A stretch of DNA of 64,000 nt from Pipra filicauda (Eukaryota; Chordata; Aves; Passeriformes; Pipridae): positions 62,001 through 126,000 of the forward strand of contig NW_024104622.1 in assembly GCF_003945595.2 (NCBI RefSeq). Reading direction: 5' to 3'. The notes under the pieces were generated by a model, which saw only the letters and a list, made by a program, of their open reading frames with translations, ran no database searches and had not been told where the DNA came from. Position 1 is the stretch's first letter, and each line of letters opens with the position of its first letter. This document shows, piece after piece, positions 1-11,465 of the stretch. A program made the translations under genes and the position numbers.

Positions 1-1289
1 AAATGGGACATATTTCTCACTCTCTGCTCCAAATAAAAAAATTCAAGTGACAAGTTTCTCATGTCTCCAGCACCAATGGATACCTGAGGAATGGGCTTCA
101 GCCTGTTCTGTTGATCCCAGACTTACACCTGTGGATCTGATCCCCACCCTCAGGCATTCTCTGTAATCCTGTGAGACTTTTGTGTGGTGAGGAATGGGAA
201 GACAAGGAAGGAAATCAGCGATATCTGATTGTAAATGTGGGGTTTTATGTAAAAGCACTATTATTAGAAGGAAAACAAACAAACAACAAACAAACCTGGT
301 TCATTGTGTTCTAAATGAGCCTTTTAATAGACTGGCTTTCTCCAGTGAAAGTCTAAAAGGAATTTATGAAGGGGAAAAGGACAGATTTAATCAGCACATG
401 GGATTTTAGGTTGTGTTGCCAAGTCTGATCAAGGTGAGGCAGGACTGGAGACACAGCTGGGAATGGCTCCAGGGTCATTTGCTCCATCACCACACTTCTG
501 GACCATGATTGTTCTCTCTGCCTTCATCTCCTCAGCTCCATGATTTCCAGAGCACATAAATAGCAGCCTTTCCCTGAATAAATGGTTCTAATGTGCCTCT
601 TGGATTGCCTTCCAAATTTTCCAGCAGGCTCCAAAGGCTGTGTCTAAACCCACTGCCTCTCTAACCAGAGTGGGAGATGGTTCCTAGAGTTTGTGGCCTC
701 CCTGGGTATGGTGGAAAATGTTCTTGAGTATAAATGGTCTTGCTTTCCACTGAAGTACATAATGAAAATAAAGAGTTAGATTTCACTCAAACTCCACCAA
801 TTGCCTTCATTTCTAGCAGTAAAGTGGCCTATTAATCTTGAGGGTCATTCAAATTAAAAATCAAAAAAAAAAAACAAAAGACAAAATACCATACAACATT
901 GCATTGCTTGCAGATTTTGAGGTTAACATGACTTGACTGTGTCTTTTAAGCTTATTTAAACATTTAATTTTGTTTTCTTGTTCTGTCCCCGAGTACATAT
1001 GGATTTCACAGAGGTTTAACAGGACAGAAGAAAGTTCCTTGTAATTGAAACAGGCTTTATGCACATCAGGATGTTTTGTTCAACACTCTGAGGGAGAAAA
1101 ACATGTTCCTTCTGTCTAAAGTGACTTAATTTCAGATTAAAGGGAACAACTGTGAGAAGGGAGACAAGTCTTCCTTGGAAAAGCATCACCAACAGAACTG
1201 TTGCTGAAATCCGTTCAAAGGGAATAATCCTGAAACTTTATGTTTAATAATACAGAGAAAACAGAGAAGGACTCATGCAGCATAAATCA
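1..1289. other. non-coding stretch, no gene seen
   Basis: Ordinary mid-GC sequence with frequent stops in all frames. The only repeat I see is a short CAAA-type tract near 271-297. Nothing else could be supported. Confidence 0.7.
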
Positions 1290-1915
1290 TAAAATTATAG
1301 AAACATGGAATCACAGAATCATACAATCATAGAATGGTTTGGGTCCGAAGGGACCTTCAAGATCATCTACTTCCATGGGCAGGGACACCTTCCACTATCC
1401 CAGGTTGCTCCAAGCTCTGTCCAACCTGGCCTGGAACACTTCCAGGGATGGAGGAATCCACAACCTCTCTGGGCAACCTGTTTCCGTGTCTCAACACCCT
1501 TCTAGTAAAGAATTTGTTCCTAATATCTGATCTAAACCTAACCTCCTTCAGCTTAAGACCATTTCCATTGTCTTATCACTCCTTGCCACTGTCCCAAGTC
1601 CCTCTGCAGCTCTTTTGGAGCCCCTTTAGGCCCTGGAAGGGGATCTCAGGTCTTCCTGGAGCCTTCTCTTCTCCAGGCTGAACACTTCCAGCTCTCCCAG
1701 CCTGGCTCCAGAGCAGGGGTGCTCCAGCTCTCTGATCAACTCAGTGGCCTCCTCTGGGCTCACCCCAGCAAGTTGATGTCCCTCTCATGCTGGGAAACCC
1801 AGAGCTGGATGCAGCACTCCAGGTGGGATCTCAGCAGAGCAGAGTAGAAAAGGAGAATCCCCTCCCTCACCTGCTGCCCACTCTGCTTTGGATGCAGCCC
1901 AGGACACGGGTCTTT
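1290..1915 (-). mobile_element. CR1 LINE fragment, 3' end plus reverse-transcriptase C-terminal tail
   Basis: CR1 is the dominant avian non-LTR retrotransposon and copies are usually truncated at the 5' end. Here the 3' tail lies on the left (degenerate ATCATAGA-type 8-mers at about 1290-1335), followed by the reverse complement of the TTCCAACCCAAACC block, so the element reads right to left. Translated on the minus strand, 1760-1850 gives FYSALLRSHLECCIQLW, which matches the end of the CR1 ORF2 reverse-transcriptase protein. Frameshifts and stops show that it is dead. The right boundary is approximate. It is one of the longer copies in the window. Confidence 0.93.
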
Positions 1916-2155
1916 GCATTTACAAATGTCACTGGAGCTGCAGAACTTCTGAACTTTGCTGGAAGCCTTTGCAGAGCATTTGTGAGCACGTGGAGCACTG
2001 AGGGATGAGCTGTGTGCTGGTGCCACATGGCCCCACAGCCAGGCTTGTCTCAGCTGCTCTCCGTGATTTATGGCAGGAGACTTGGTAAGCCAACTGATAA
2101 ATGATTCCTCCATTATCATAAACAGACATGGCCCAGCATAGATTATAACTACAGC
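1916..2155. other. non-coding stretch between a CR1 copy and an A-rich tract
   Basis: Unique-looking sequence. The minus-strand open frame that crosses it (1760-2329) is made of CR1 relic plus low-complexity repeat and is not a gene. Confidence 0.6.
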
Positions 2156-2374
2156 TGAGAAAAAACAGCAAAACAAAAAACAAAACAAACAAACAAACAA
2201 AACCAAAAACAACAAAACAAAACAAAAAACCCACAAAAAGCCAACCAACCAACCAACAACAACAAAACCAAAACAAAACAAAAACCACAAGCAAAAAAAA
2301 CCCCAAACAAAATCCAAAAGCGCAAACAAACACTAAAAAACAACATCAACAACAACAACAAAAAAAACAAACAC
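2156..2374. repeat. A-rich (CAAA)n/(CAAAA)n low-complexity tract
   Basis: About 220 bp made almost entirely of A with regularly spaced single C residues (CAAA, CAAAA, CCAA units). G is nearly absent on this strand. It creates spurious Phe/Leu/Cys-rich open frames on the minus strand. Confidence 0.9.
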
Positions 2375-2639
2375 AAAGGTCACAAGGCTGAGTTTGGGTG
2401 AATGGTTTACTTAATCTTAATTTTTTTTTCTTATTTTACTCAGGATTAATCCCACTTTCCACTGAAGGGCTTCCAAGGTAGCTTCAATAAGCTCTACATT
2501 TCGGGATAAATATGTTTTACATATGTTTATGTCAAGTGATCTACACAACCAGAGGATCAGCCTTTGATTTCAGGATGTTTGGGTGAAACAAAGTTGTTGG
2601 AAAACCACAGATTTTCATTCATGTGAGAATCAAAGGAAC

Positions 2640-2705
2640 ACATCCTGAAAGGGGCTGAGCACTCACCAACTCCATTGGTTTCTGTGGGAGCCGGGTAGCA
2701 CTTGG
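2640..2705 (-). repeat. probable relic of an ancient sauropsid interspersed repeat
   Basis: Read on the minus strand, this stretch has the order 'CTCCCACAGAAACCAATGG', then a GTGCTCAGC-like block, then 'CCTTTCAGGATG'. I recall a similar order (CTCCCATTGA..TCAATGGGAG..GTGCTCAGCACCT) from an abundant old repeat of turtles and crocodilians that also survives as rare fragments in birds. The match is from memory and partial; the family name is not assigned. Confidence 0.4.
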
Positions 2706-5257
2706 TCTTCCAAGAATTAGGCTTGGGAGATGATTTGAAATGTTTCAATCTGAAAAATGAGGTTGTAAACCACTAATGTGTGAAATTTTGCAGTTTTGTT
2801 TTGGTTTTTTTTTGCTTATGTCTTCTGACATCAGTGAAGAGCTGACTTGGGTCCTTGTATGTAAATAAATCAAGTGGAGTTCAGTCCCTGGGTGTTGGGA
2901 ACACGGGGGCAAGAAGATGACTGTGGTGGGCTGACCCTTGCTGGGTGGCAGGTACCCATCAAAGGCACTTTTTCACTCCCCTCAGCTGGACAGGGGAGAG
3001 AAAATATAAGGAAATGCTCATGTGTTGGGATAAAGGCAGGGAGAGATCCCTCACCAGTTACTGTCATGGGCAAAACACACTCAACTTGGGAAATTATTTT
3101 ATTACCAATTAAATTGGAGTAGGGCAATGAGAAATAAATACAAATGTTCTTTAAAAAATCTTCCCCTTCACTCTTGATTTTCTCTTCTCCACCGTGGGCA
3201 TCCATGGGCTGCAGGGGCACAGCTGCCTCACCACAGGCTGCAGGGGAATTCCTGCTCCAGCACCTGGAGCACCTCCTGCCCCTCCTTCTTCACTCACCTG
3301 GGTATTTTCAGGGCTGTTTCTCTCCCATCTTCTCTCTTAGGTTGGAGTTATACGCATCTTTTTTTCCCCCCCACCTTCTTAAATCTTAAATCCCAGAGGT
3401 GCTGGCACAGATGCTGGTGGGCTTGGCCGTGCCCAGTGGTGAGTCCATCATGGAGCTGGTTGGCACTGACTCCTTTTGACACGGGAGAAGCTCCCAGAAG
3501 CCTTTCATAGGAGCCCACCCCCCACTACCAAAAGCTTGCCAGGCAAACCCAACTCAACAACCCACAGATGTGGTCATTTACTGGCTGGGATTATTTATAA
3601 ATTCCTGTTGGAGGTGCCACCTTTTAGTGGACTCATTGGCTGTGTGGAATTTTAAATGTGGAAGGAGGGAGTGTTCCTGATGAAGACTTTTTTTTCTTTT
3701 TTTTTTTCTCCAGTTCAAAGTGTTTTTATTTAACTTCAGGTGTAAGAGTCATTTCTCTTGCTGCAAGAGGGGAGAAGATGTGAGTTTGCCCCAGCTCTGG
3801 CCAGAAGCATCAGTTGATCTGATGTAGCACCAGTACTTCAGTTATTAAAAAGCTTCAATTAATAAAAAGCTTTGATTAATAAAGTCCCTCCACTGTGTTG
3901 CTCTGATAAACCAAATACCCAGCAGGAAGAGAAAGAAGCTTGCTATTAGTTACATATTCCTTCCATAGGGTTCTTAGCTTTGTCTTTGGGCAGAAGTATC
4001 AGTTCACTGATATTAGACATCAGTGTGTGAAAGTGTTTTTTTATAAGAAGGAGAAAAGAAGGGGAAAAAAAAATCCCAAACATTATTGCTTAAATATTAT
4101 TTTGAATTTTTAAAGCTAACCTAGTGATACTAAAGCAATAGAAAAGGGGGAATAGGTATTGAAATCAAAATGTTTTGACTGGCCTGAACTGAACTCCCAT
4201 TCACGTGCCCAGCTGCTGCTTTGTGAAAGTGATCCTGGAATTTTGAGCTCATTTCAGGCTTTTGTGACAGTCACTTGAGGTATCTTCAGCTTCTTCTTCC
4301 AGTATGAAAAATTGTTTTCTTGTTCAACTCTCCAGGTATCATCCCTGTGAAAGGGGATAGACAATCCTATACAGCACAGAGGGATTTTGCATTTCAAGCT
4401 CTGTCTGCCAGTGCTCAGGCAAGGAGGCTTTTCTTGCTTCCTCCATTGATTTAGGATTCGCATTCTGAGCGCGTTGTAACTACAAGGAAATGAAATTCTC
4501 TCGCTTTCTGCTAAAATAAGAAGATTTACTCGGGGAAACAACTCTGTAAATACCACGTACTGCCATCTATGGCTCTGCTCGGGAAGCACATTGGCCGGGA
4601 GAGCCCTGCAAATGGAGCTGCTTTACAGTGACAGAGAAACCTTTTGTTCTGACCGAGACTTTAAACAAGTGACTCCAAGCTTCCAACAGCTGTTGTGGGA
4701 AGATGAAGTTCCCGGGGGAGGGGAATCCCAGTCCATCCCACTCCTATCGGTTTGGTGCCAGGGTCAGCAAGAGATGCTCAGAGCATGGAGAGGGGTTGCA
4801 AGTCGGCAGGAAAGCACCTGAAGAGCGGCACAAAGGAATTCCAGCCATTCCAGATGGGAAATTGGCTTCCTCAGTGATCCAATTTAAATGCCTCTAACTC
4901 TAAAACCTGCAGGATGGGGAATAAACAAGAGGAGTTAGAGATGTGCACAAGCCTGCAGGGCTGTGATCTTACTGGCATCATGGAGATGTGGTGGGATGGT
5001 TCCTGTGACTGGATTGGGATGAATCCTATGACTGGAGTGTTGGAATGGAAGGATTACAGGCTCTTTAGGAAGGACAGGCATAGGAGATGAGGAGGGGGTG
5101 TCACCCTGGATGTCAGTGACCAGCTGGAGCACATGGAGCTCCTTTTGGGATGGAGGAGGAGCTGAAGGAGAGTTTATGGGTCAGGATTAAGGGAGGGCAG
5201 GGACAGGTGACAGTAGAGTGGGGGGCTGCTGCAGACCACCCAATCAGGAGGATCTAT
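2706..5257. other. non-coding stretch
   Basis: No supportable exon. It holds short T-rich runs (about 3688-3711) and a small AT-rich tandem motif at 3843-3883. The rest is unique sequence with scattered short open frames of chance length. Confidence 0.65.
3843..3883. repeat. short AT-rich tandem repeat
   Basis: A unit of about 16-17 bp, ATTAATAAAAAGCTTTG-like, is present about 2.5 times, with an AAGCTT core in two copies and a truncated third copy. The unit lengths differ by 1-2 bp. Confidence 0.6.
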
Positions 5258-5370
5258 GGGGCTTTGAAAAACCTGGCCTAGTGGAAGGTGTCCCTGCCCA
5301 TGAGGTAGGGTTGGAACAAGATGATCTTGAAGGTCCCTTCCAACCCAAACCATTCTGTGACTGTGTGAAA
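5258..5370 (+). mobile_element. CR1 LINE 3'-end fragment
   Basis: Contains the run from 'ACCTGGCCTAGTGGAAGGTG' through 'TCCCTGCCCATG' to 'TTCCAACCCAAACCATTCTG', the last ~110 bp of a CR1 element read left to right. A GTGACTGTGTGA stretch stands in for the 8-bp tail repeats. Everything 5' of this is missing. Confidence 0.92.
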
Positions 5371-8300
5371 TGATGCTGTAATTATCATTACCGTTGCTAT
5401 TTTTACAAGTTGTTCAGCACTTTCTCTCCTGTAAATAAAGTTTCTGAACAAGGATGAGAAAGAGATGAGCAGTTGTTAGAGAAATTCCCTTTATGTGGCC
5501 ATTTGGTTTTGTCTTCACTGGCAATGGTGTCACTCTGGGCCAAAAGTGCACTTTGCTTTTACCTTCACACTCTTGATCCTCAGCCTCTGGTTCCTGGATC
5601 TTCACCAGCTTTTGGCCTTGCCACAGGAGGAGGAATCCCTCTCCCTCCGTAGTCTGTCCAGAAGTGATGTGTAAAGCTCCTGTGATCCCCACAGGAGTGT
5701 GTGTGTCAGGGAATGGACATGTGGAAGAGGTGGGGGGTAGAGGTAAAGGAAGCTGGAGCCACAGTGACTGTAGATCGTCATTGTGGAATGGGAAGGCAGC
5801 AGAAGGATGTCATGAACATCTCCTCCCCACCCCTTCTGTTCCTAGTCAGGAAGTGAGGAAAGAGAAAAGCTCAGGATCAGTTCAAAGCTCTGGAAAAAGA
5901 GAATTGTGAATATTTAGGCTTGGGGCCTCATCATTCCTTCCTGCTGCCAGAGCCAGCACCACAAATGCTTTCAGGGGTGGGTTTTATCCTCTCCCCTTGA
6001 TGATCCCAGAGTTTTGGAACTCTGGTGAGTGGCTTCTTCACCAACATTCCAGTCACTCATCCAAGCTCCATCCACCGTCTCTGGCCATGACTGTGTGTGC
6101 TGGTGCTTGTCCCCCTCATTAGGACTCTTCTTTTGGGCTCCATAAAGTTGTCCCCTGACCCTGGTGTGCAAAGCAGGCTGGTTAAGGGAGTGGGCTGGAG
6201 TTAGGGTTTTCCAAGCTGTCACTTAGGAAGCTGGGACTGCTGCCCTGCCTCACTTTACAAGTCTAGAAAATGGGCTTAATGCTAAATTCCCATTTTAGGA
6301 GAAGCCTCTTTGCAAGTTGTCCAAGAATGGAGGACTTTGAGCCAAGACACTCCTTGAACACAGAAAATTTTTTCACTTAATAGATACAACCCACGTGAGG
6401 AGGAACAGGACTTTCCTCCCTCGCCCTTAGAAGAGGCTGTGATTGCTGGGTTTGACATGTGATGATGTGAACCTTAACACTCCTGAGCAGCTCCTGCCAG
6501 CAGAAACCACAGCTGGTAACAGGAATGAAAAGTCATTAGAAATATGTATAAAAAATTGATGACAACAACAACAGCAACAACAAAAGTGAGGTGGAAATGA
6601 CAAGCCAGTGAGAGGGGGGAATAGGAAAATCCCCTTCAAGTCCTGTGTAAAGCTGACTTATTCCATGTTACCCTTCAGCAGAAGGATGTGACTAGCAGGA
6701 AATTTGAAATGTTTAAGCAGATCTTTAACCAGACACAATGCAAGGTGCTATAGATGTAAACACAGTGGTATCTGTTGCTGGAGGGGAAGTAAACTGATTA
6801 CTTACAAGCTGTCCTCCTTTGCAGTTATCCTCTTCAAACACATCCTCCGGGAATCCCAGGCATTCCCTTTTTTTTTTTCTTACCATCCTCATTTAAACCT
6901 CCAGTGGCTGGAGTTGCCCCTGGAAGGAGGGGGCTCCTCCAACAAACTGAACTCAGTTTCTCTGCATTGGAATTGTGCTTCCAGCAGATTTTAGGGGCAG
7001 ATATATTATTCCAATGGCACTACAATCCTACCTTTCCAAAGTGGGAGGTGGGAGGACAGAGTTAACAAGCCTAAACCAGCTCTGAACAGTTTCCAGCCCA
7101 AACAGACTATTTTCATCTATAGAAGGTGCTTCAAAAGAAGGTAGAAAAATGGGGCAGATAGAAAATGTTTTTCTCTCTTTCATGCCTCCCTCATGTACTT
7201 TGTAGTCTGAGACCCACTTAGGCCCCCAAAGCAGCTTAATCCTTGTCCCAAAATCTCTTTGCAGATTCCCAGAGGTGCTGCATTTATCCATGGAAATTCC
7301 CATCCCATTTTTTGCTCTTGACCAGTGTTGCCTCTGACAACAAGAGGCATTTTCTGTGCAATAAGTGTGTTCTAAATTCAAAGTGTTTGTAAGGGTAGAG
7401 AGTTTGTTTATCTCTATTGAGTTTGCTGGGGGGGGGGGTGACAGAGGGAAGTGGAAAATTACAGCTGGATCCAACTCAAGCTTTTCAATCTCCAAAACCC
7501 AGACAGAAAACAGACCATGGACAAAGACCACAGAGCAGAGCAGAGAATGATAGCTGTCTCTTGGTTGTGTTTTTGGACAGCAAAGCCAGTGTTTGTCATA
7601 AAACCCACCCAGTACCTCCCCAAATGCTGTCATGGGTGGGTTGACCTTACAGCACCATCAAGATGGTCTGGGGATGGTGTGTCCCAGAAGCTGTTGGGCC
7701 TTCTAATCCCTGCTTTTGCTACTCCTGTCTGCTTCTCTTTCCTCTGGGAATGACACTGGAAGGTCCCGGTGGTGCATTGAGTAACTTCTGGAGTCATCAC
7801 ACCATGTTGTGATGGGACAGAGGTTACCAGTTTGGGATGAGCTGAGGCCTTTTGGTCATTTCTGCACAGTTTCAAGCAAAACAGGGCAGGGATCTCTGTT
7901 CTAAGTCTTTCTGTGTCACAAATAAATCATACAGCTGGGCAGAGTGGTCCCAGCAAGGCCCCTCCATGGGGAGCAGGGGAGACAACCATGAAAAAAGGGG
8001 TCCTTATATGTGTTGTTCTCCCTGTGGATTCCACGCTTTGGTTGTTTTGGCAGGATGGAAGGAAAGGTATATGTCTCCCGAAAGGCAGATTTCTAGAAGA
8101 CCTGATGTTTTGAGAGCATCTCTTGCTCTATGAACAGATTTCTTTGCTCTCCAGATATCCTACAGGAGTGAACTTCACAGATCCCTGTGCATTGTGGTGA
8201 AGTTATTTCCTCTTCATCCCTTCACAGATGTGCAAAACCAGAGAGAAAGGTGAGTTATTGCATTTGATTACCTCAACCCATTGCAGACCCCAAATCCTCA

Positions 8301-8499
8301 CATGTCCTGTTCAGTGTTGCAGCTCACCCTCAGTTCTCCCCGGAGGGCACACAGTGAGAAATGAGGAGCTCAGGCCTGTCTTCTCTTCATTTTTAAGGTT
8401 TGGGGCATGTCTACCCTTTTGTTAAATGAGGGTCTGGGGATTCACAAACTTCTCTACTTAGGCCTGGAAAGAAATGGGCTGCAGGGATATTTTTCAGCA
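5371..8499. other. non-coding stretch
   Basis: No gene recognised. It includes a short CAA run at 6560-6582 and a ten-plus G run at 7429-7439. The minus-strand open frame at 7028-7633 has no recognisable domain. Confidence 0.6.
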
Positions 8500-8625
8500 T
8501 CTGTGGACAACACTCTCAGGCACGTGGTGGGATTCCTGGGGTTGTCCTGTGCAGGGCCAGGAGCTGCATTTGATGATCCCTGTGGGTCCCTTCCAGCTCA
8601 GGATATTCTATGATTTTATGATCCA
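8500..8625 (+). mobile_element. CR1 LINE 3'-end fragment (CAACTCAGGATA-type tail)
   Basis: The 3' block reads 'GGGCCAGGAGCTGC', then 'GATGATCCCTGTGGGTCCC', then 'TTCCAGCTCAGGATATTC' and TATGATTTTATGAT. This is a different 3'-end type from the CCAACCCAAACC copies, so it belongs to another CR1 subfamily. Confidence 0.9.
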
Positions 8626-10059
8626 TTGCATTGAGTACAGCTCCCCATTCCCACAAAGATGTGTTTTCCATCACTCCCCATTGCAGCAATGGGAACTGAA
8701 AATGGGTTTTAGTTTTTTCAGGGGCACTTTCTGGCACTTCTTCCTCATGCTGAGCTTCTTTGCCCTGCAACACAGGAGAGATTCCCAGCTGCACCTTGCT
8801 CTGTCTGGTCTCCCCAACCACAAGACAGGGAAGGTGAGCGCCCCTCATTCCCCCCACCACCCCAAAAGCAAGACAGAGCTGCCCCACGGGGCTCACAGGG
8901 GCAGAACACATTTCTTAGGTTCTTTTTCCCAAGCACTCCGTGTTTCCCTCCAAAGCTTTCCCCTCTCCTGTTTGCACCTGCCAGGGCTGGAGAGAGAGAG
9001 AGAGAGAAGCTGGAGAAATAGAGAAGAAATCCCTGGGGGCCTCGGAGGCACAGGGAACCTTCTTGCAAGAAAACAAACTCCCGAAAGGCTGGAGAGAGAA
9101 AGGGAGAGATTTCCATTCGGAGCATGCACGGCGCTAATCCAGCATAGCCGCCTGTCGGCTAAAAACACGCATTTCAGGCCCCAGCTGCCCCTTTGCTCCA
9201 GTCCCTGCTTAACTGGAGATGTCACAGATGCCTTTGGCCGGCGATGCTGCAGTGCCGGCTGGGGATGAGGAGAGGCTGGTTCGCTGCGCTCCACCACAGC
9301 CAGGGCTTGCTGCTCAGCTCCCCTGAAGGAAGGATTTTCTCCTTCCCCGCGAAGTTTTTTAGGGATACGAGAGGTTTGAAGGTGTGGAAACGGGGGTAAA
9401 AGGGCCGGATGACGTGAAGGGAAGGGAGGAAAGGGAAAGAAGGCCGAGGGAAGGGGGTGGAGGTGCCCTGGAGAGTCCCTGTGAGGAGAAATGGGGTGCT
9501 CTTCACCCTCCCTAAGACAGAGGGATAAAGGCTGATGGCAGATGGGATCTTCACCTCTGCCCCTCGAGAAGGTCTGTGCCCCTCCTCTGTTGGGAAGCAG
9601 CACCCCGGACAGGGAGGGAGATGGTTTTGTCAGGGAAAGGGGGTGGTTTCCCCCTTTTGGAGTAGAAAAGGTTAAAGACAAGGGGCAGGTCCTGAAGCCT
9701 GACAAGATTCTGAAGACCCCCAGCTCTTCCCCCCTTCTCGAGCCTTATCCCTCTTCCCTCCACTCCCTTCCCAGACCCCCCCCTCTGCTCGGGAGGCTCC
9801 TCATTCCCGGGGAACCTTCCCTGGGCTGTAAAGCCGGAGGCAGCAGCTTTAGCCCAAAGCTGCTGGGATGCAGCCTGAGCCTTTCACCCCAGCCCATCTC
9901 CTCCTCCTCCATCTGCTCAAACTTTCCCTCCCCCCCCCCCTCCTTCTACCCCTGGGGCGTTACGTGGATGTGATATCCCCCTCATCTCATTCTCCCAATA
10001 TTTTGGGTTAATGGAGCAAGGAATTGGGGAGGATGCCAGGAGAGAGGTTAAAATCAAAC
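8626..10059. other. GC-rising upstream flank, no gene seen
   Basis: GC and CpG content rise through this stretch toward the promoter. It contains a (GA)n run at about 8989-9007 and poly-C runs near 9930. A patch at 9115-9180 with CpG-containing unique sequence could be regulatory. Long minus-strand frames here (for example 8893-9705) start at a non-ATG codon and are Pro/Ser-rich composition artefacts. Confidence 0.55.
8989..9007. repeat. (GA)n microsatellite
   Basis: About nine to ten uninterrupted GA dinucleotides on the + strand. Confidence 0.9.
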
Positions 10060-10620
10060 AATTAGGAAAGGGTTAACGGCTGTTGTCGTCTCCTGCCCTG
10101 GTGCAAAGCCACGGCCAAACCGGGGTGCTGGGGGAGGTCCCCCCATCACCGCCCTCCTCCTCATCACCCCCCCGCCTGCCGGGCTGATGGGCTGGGGGAC
10201 CCACTGCCCCGGTGGTCCCTGCCGCCCTGTCCCGTGTCCCGTCCCTCTCGGCAACCTGTGAGCTCCGGGGAGGCTCCGGGGGGGTGGTGGGAGAGTCCCC
10301 CAGCCCCCCTGTCCCCGGCTGTACCCCGGCAGCGCCGAGCCGCGTCTCTGCGCATCCCTCTGCGGGCGAGCGGCACCTCTCCGCGCCGAACCTCCGCAGG
10401 TTTTTTGGGGAGCGGGGAGGGGAACAGAGCCCTCGCCATCCTCACCACCACCTTCCCGGCTCCCTCTTCACCTCCTGGCTCCCCGCTTAGGGCTAAGCTG
10501 TCCCGGGGAGGCTGCGCTGCCTGGGCTCCAGCGCGCTCCGGCTGTCGCTGGGCTCCTCTGCTCCATCCATCCATCCATCCATCCATCCTGTAGGCTAGCG
10601 GAGCATGCCCGATGCGATAC
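10060..10620. promoter_or_regulatory. CpG island upstream of the candidate start site
   Basis: CpG dinucleotides are frequent here, densest around 10320-10410 (GCGCCGAGCCGCG, CGGGCGAGCGGC, CCGCGCCGAAC), whereas most of the window is CpG-poor. In vertebrates such islands mark promoters. It ends about 170 bp before a TATA box and lies immediately upstream of the candidate first exon. The boundaries are by eye. Confidence 0.7.
10562..10588. repeat. (ATCC)n microsatellite
   Basis: About six tandem ATCC units inside the promoter region. Confidence 0.9.
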
Positions 10621-10674
10621 CGTGTCAGTTCGGGTCCTTGCCTATAGCTGCCTGTTTTACAAAGCTCCGATCCG

Positions 10675-10702
10675 TGCGTGTGCGTGTGTATGTGTGTGTG
10701 CA
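10675..10702. repeat. (GT)n-rich tract
   Basis: Alternating G/T with occasional C or A (GTGCGTGTGCGTGTG, then TATGTGTGTGTG). It is imperfect. Confidence 0.8.
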
Positions 10703-10707
10703 TTTCA

Positions 10708-10729
10708 TCCCTCCCTCCTATCCCTCCCT

Positions 10730-10760
<31 letters not shown>

Positions 10761-10764
10761 ACTC
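10708..10764. repeat. (CCCT)n then (CT)n pyrimidine tract in the core promoter
   Basis: Several CCCT units run into about fourteen CT dinucleotides. The tract ends about 22 bp upstream of the TATA box. Polypyrimidine/polypurine tracts of this type are common in vertebrate promoters and can bind GAGA-like factors or form triplexes; whether this one does is unknown. Confidence 0.9.
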
Positions 10765-10785
10765 TAATGTGTGATCTGGAAAGCT

Positions 10786-10793
10786 TATAAAAG
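10786..10793 (+). promoter_or_regulatory. TATA box (TATAAAAG)
   Basis: A perfect TATAAAAG match follows the CpG island and CT tract. A start site would be expected 25-31 bp downstream, around 10811-10820. There is no competing TATA element nearby in the GC-rich domain apart from GGATATAAAAC at 11442-11451, which lies within the candidate exon. Confidence 0.6.
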
Positions 10794-11077
10794 CCTGATG
10801 TAATCCTTAATGCAGCCCCTGGCTACAAAGACTGGATCTAGTTTCACAGAGAGAGATTCAGAAGCAGAATTTAAAAAAAGAAAAAGAAAAAAAAAAAAAA
10901 GAAAAGTGGGGGGAGAAGAGAGAGAAAGAAGGAAAAGCAGACGAGTGGATTTTAAACAAACATATCTTTCTGAAGAAGACCATTCTCGCTCCTCGCTACT
11001 GGGAAAGCTACTCTGAACCCTGCTGTATATTTTTTTTTTTTTCCAAAGGAGAAGACTTGATTGTCTGCTTGGATCTA

Positions 11078-11230
11078 ATGATTTACTGGCTTTTAACTGC
11101 GTTTTCCCTCTCTCCTAAGGATTCCTCAAAAAACGGCTTAATTATTTTTGGCTTTTCTCTTCTACCTGCCTGTCTGCAGAGACACCAAAGGTTCTCCTTT
11201 CCTTTCCCTCCCCACCCCCATTTCTTTTAG
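11078..11230 (+). other. upstream ORF in the candidate leader exon (50 aa)
   Basis: It starts at ATG 11078 with MIYWLLTAFSLSPKDSS and ends at TAG 11228-11230. The N-terminus is hydrophobic and looks like a short signal segment; the C-terminal half is Phe/Pro/His-rich from a pyrimidine stretch. No family match is recognised. If transcribed it would probably act as a translation-dampening uORF rather than as a protein. Confidence 0.25.
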
Positions 11231-11259
11231 GATTTTTTCCCCCTTTTCCCTTTAATAGA

Positions 11260-11303
11260 TACATATATATATATATATATATAAATGTGTATGTATATAT
11301 ATA
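11260..11303. repeat. (AT)n microsatellite in the candidate first exon
   Basis: About 11 AT units, a short ATAAATGTGTATG interruption, and a second run of about five units. On the minus strand it encodes the Tyr/Ile repeat seen in the false frame 11227-12216. Confidence 0.9.
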
Positions 11304-11374
11304 TGTAGAGGCGAGAGTGGAGGAAGAGGAGGGAGGGAGAGCTCTGCCATCCTTTGGACTTCACGCGCTGCCCA

Positions 11375-11449
11375 ATGTTGGGCTGGTTACCCCTGGATAT
11401 GTTGCTGGTTTCCATTTGGAATTTGACAAAGGGAAGAAGGAGGATATAA
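11375..11449 (+). other. upstream ORF near the end of the candidate leader exon (24 aa)
   Basis: ATG 11375 opens MLGWLPLDMLLVSIWNLTKG and the frame stops at TAA 11447-11449, 20 bp before the splice donor. It is too short to judge as a protein. It matters because the stop prevents this ATG from reading through into a downstream exon. Confidence 0.25.
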
Positions 11450-11465
11450 AACCTGGGGAGCTCGG

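Noticed and set aside
1760..2329. 189-codon minus-strand frame
   Set aside because: It is a chimera of the CAAA tract (Phe/Leu/Cys/Val run) and the decayed C-terminal end of a CR1 reverse transcriptase. It is not a gene.
8893..9705. 270-codon minus-strand frame
   Set aside because: It starts at TTG and is Pro/Ser-rich, with Ser-Leu repeats from a GA microsatellite. The composition explains its length.
10810..11016. 68-codon Lys/Arg-rich + strand frame at the start of the candidate exon
   Set aside because: Its ATG is only 17 bp past the TATA box, so it probably lies at or upstream of the start site, and the protein is a purine-tract artefact.
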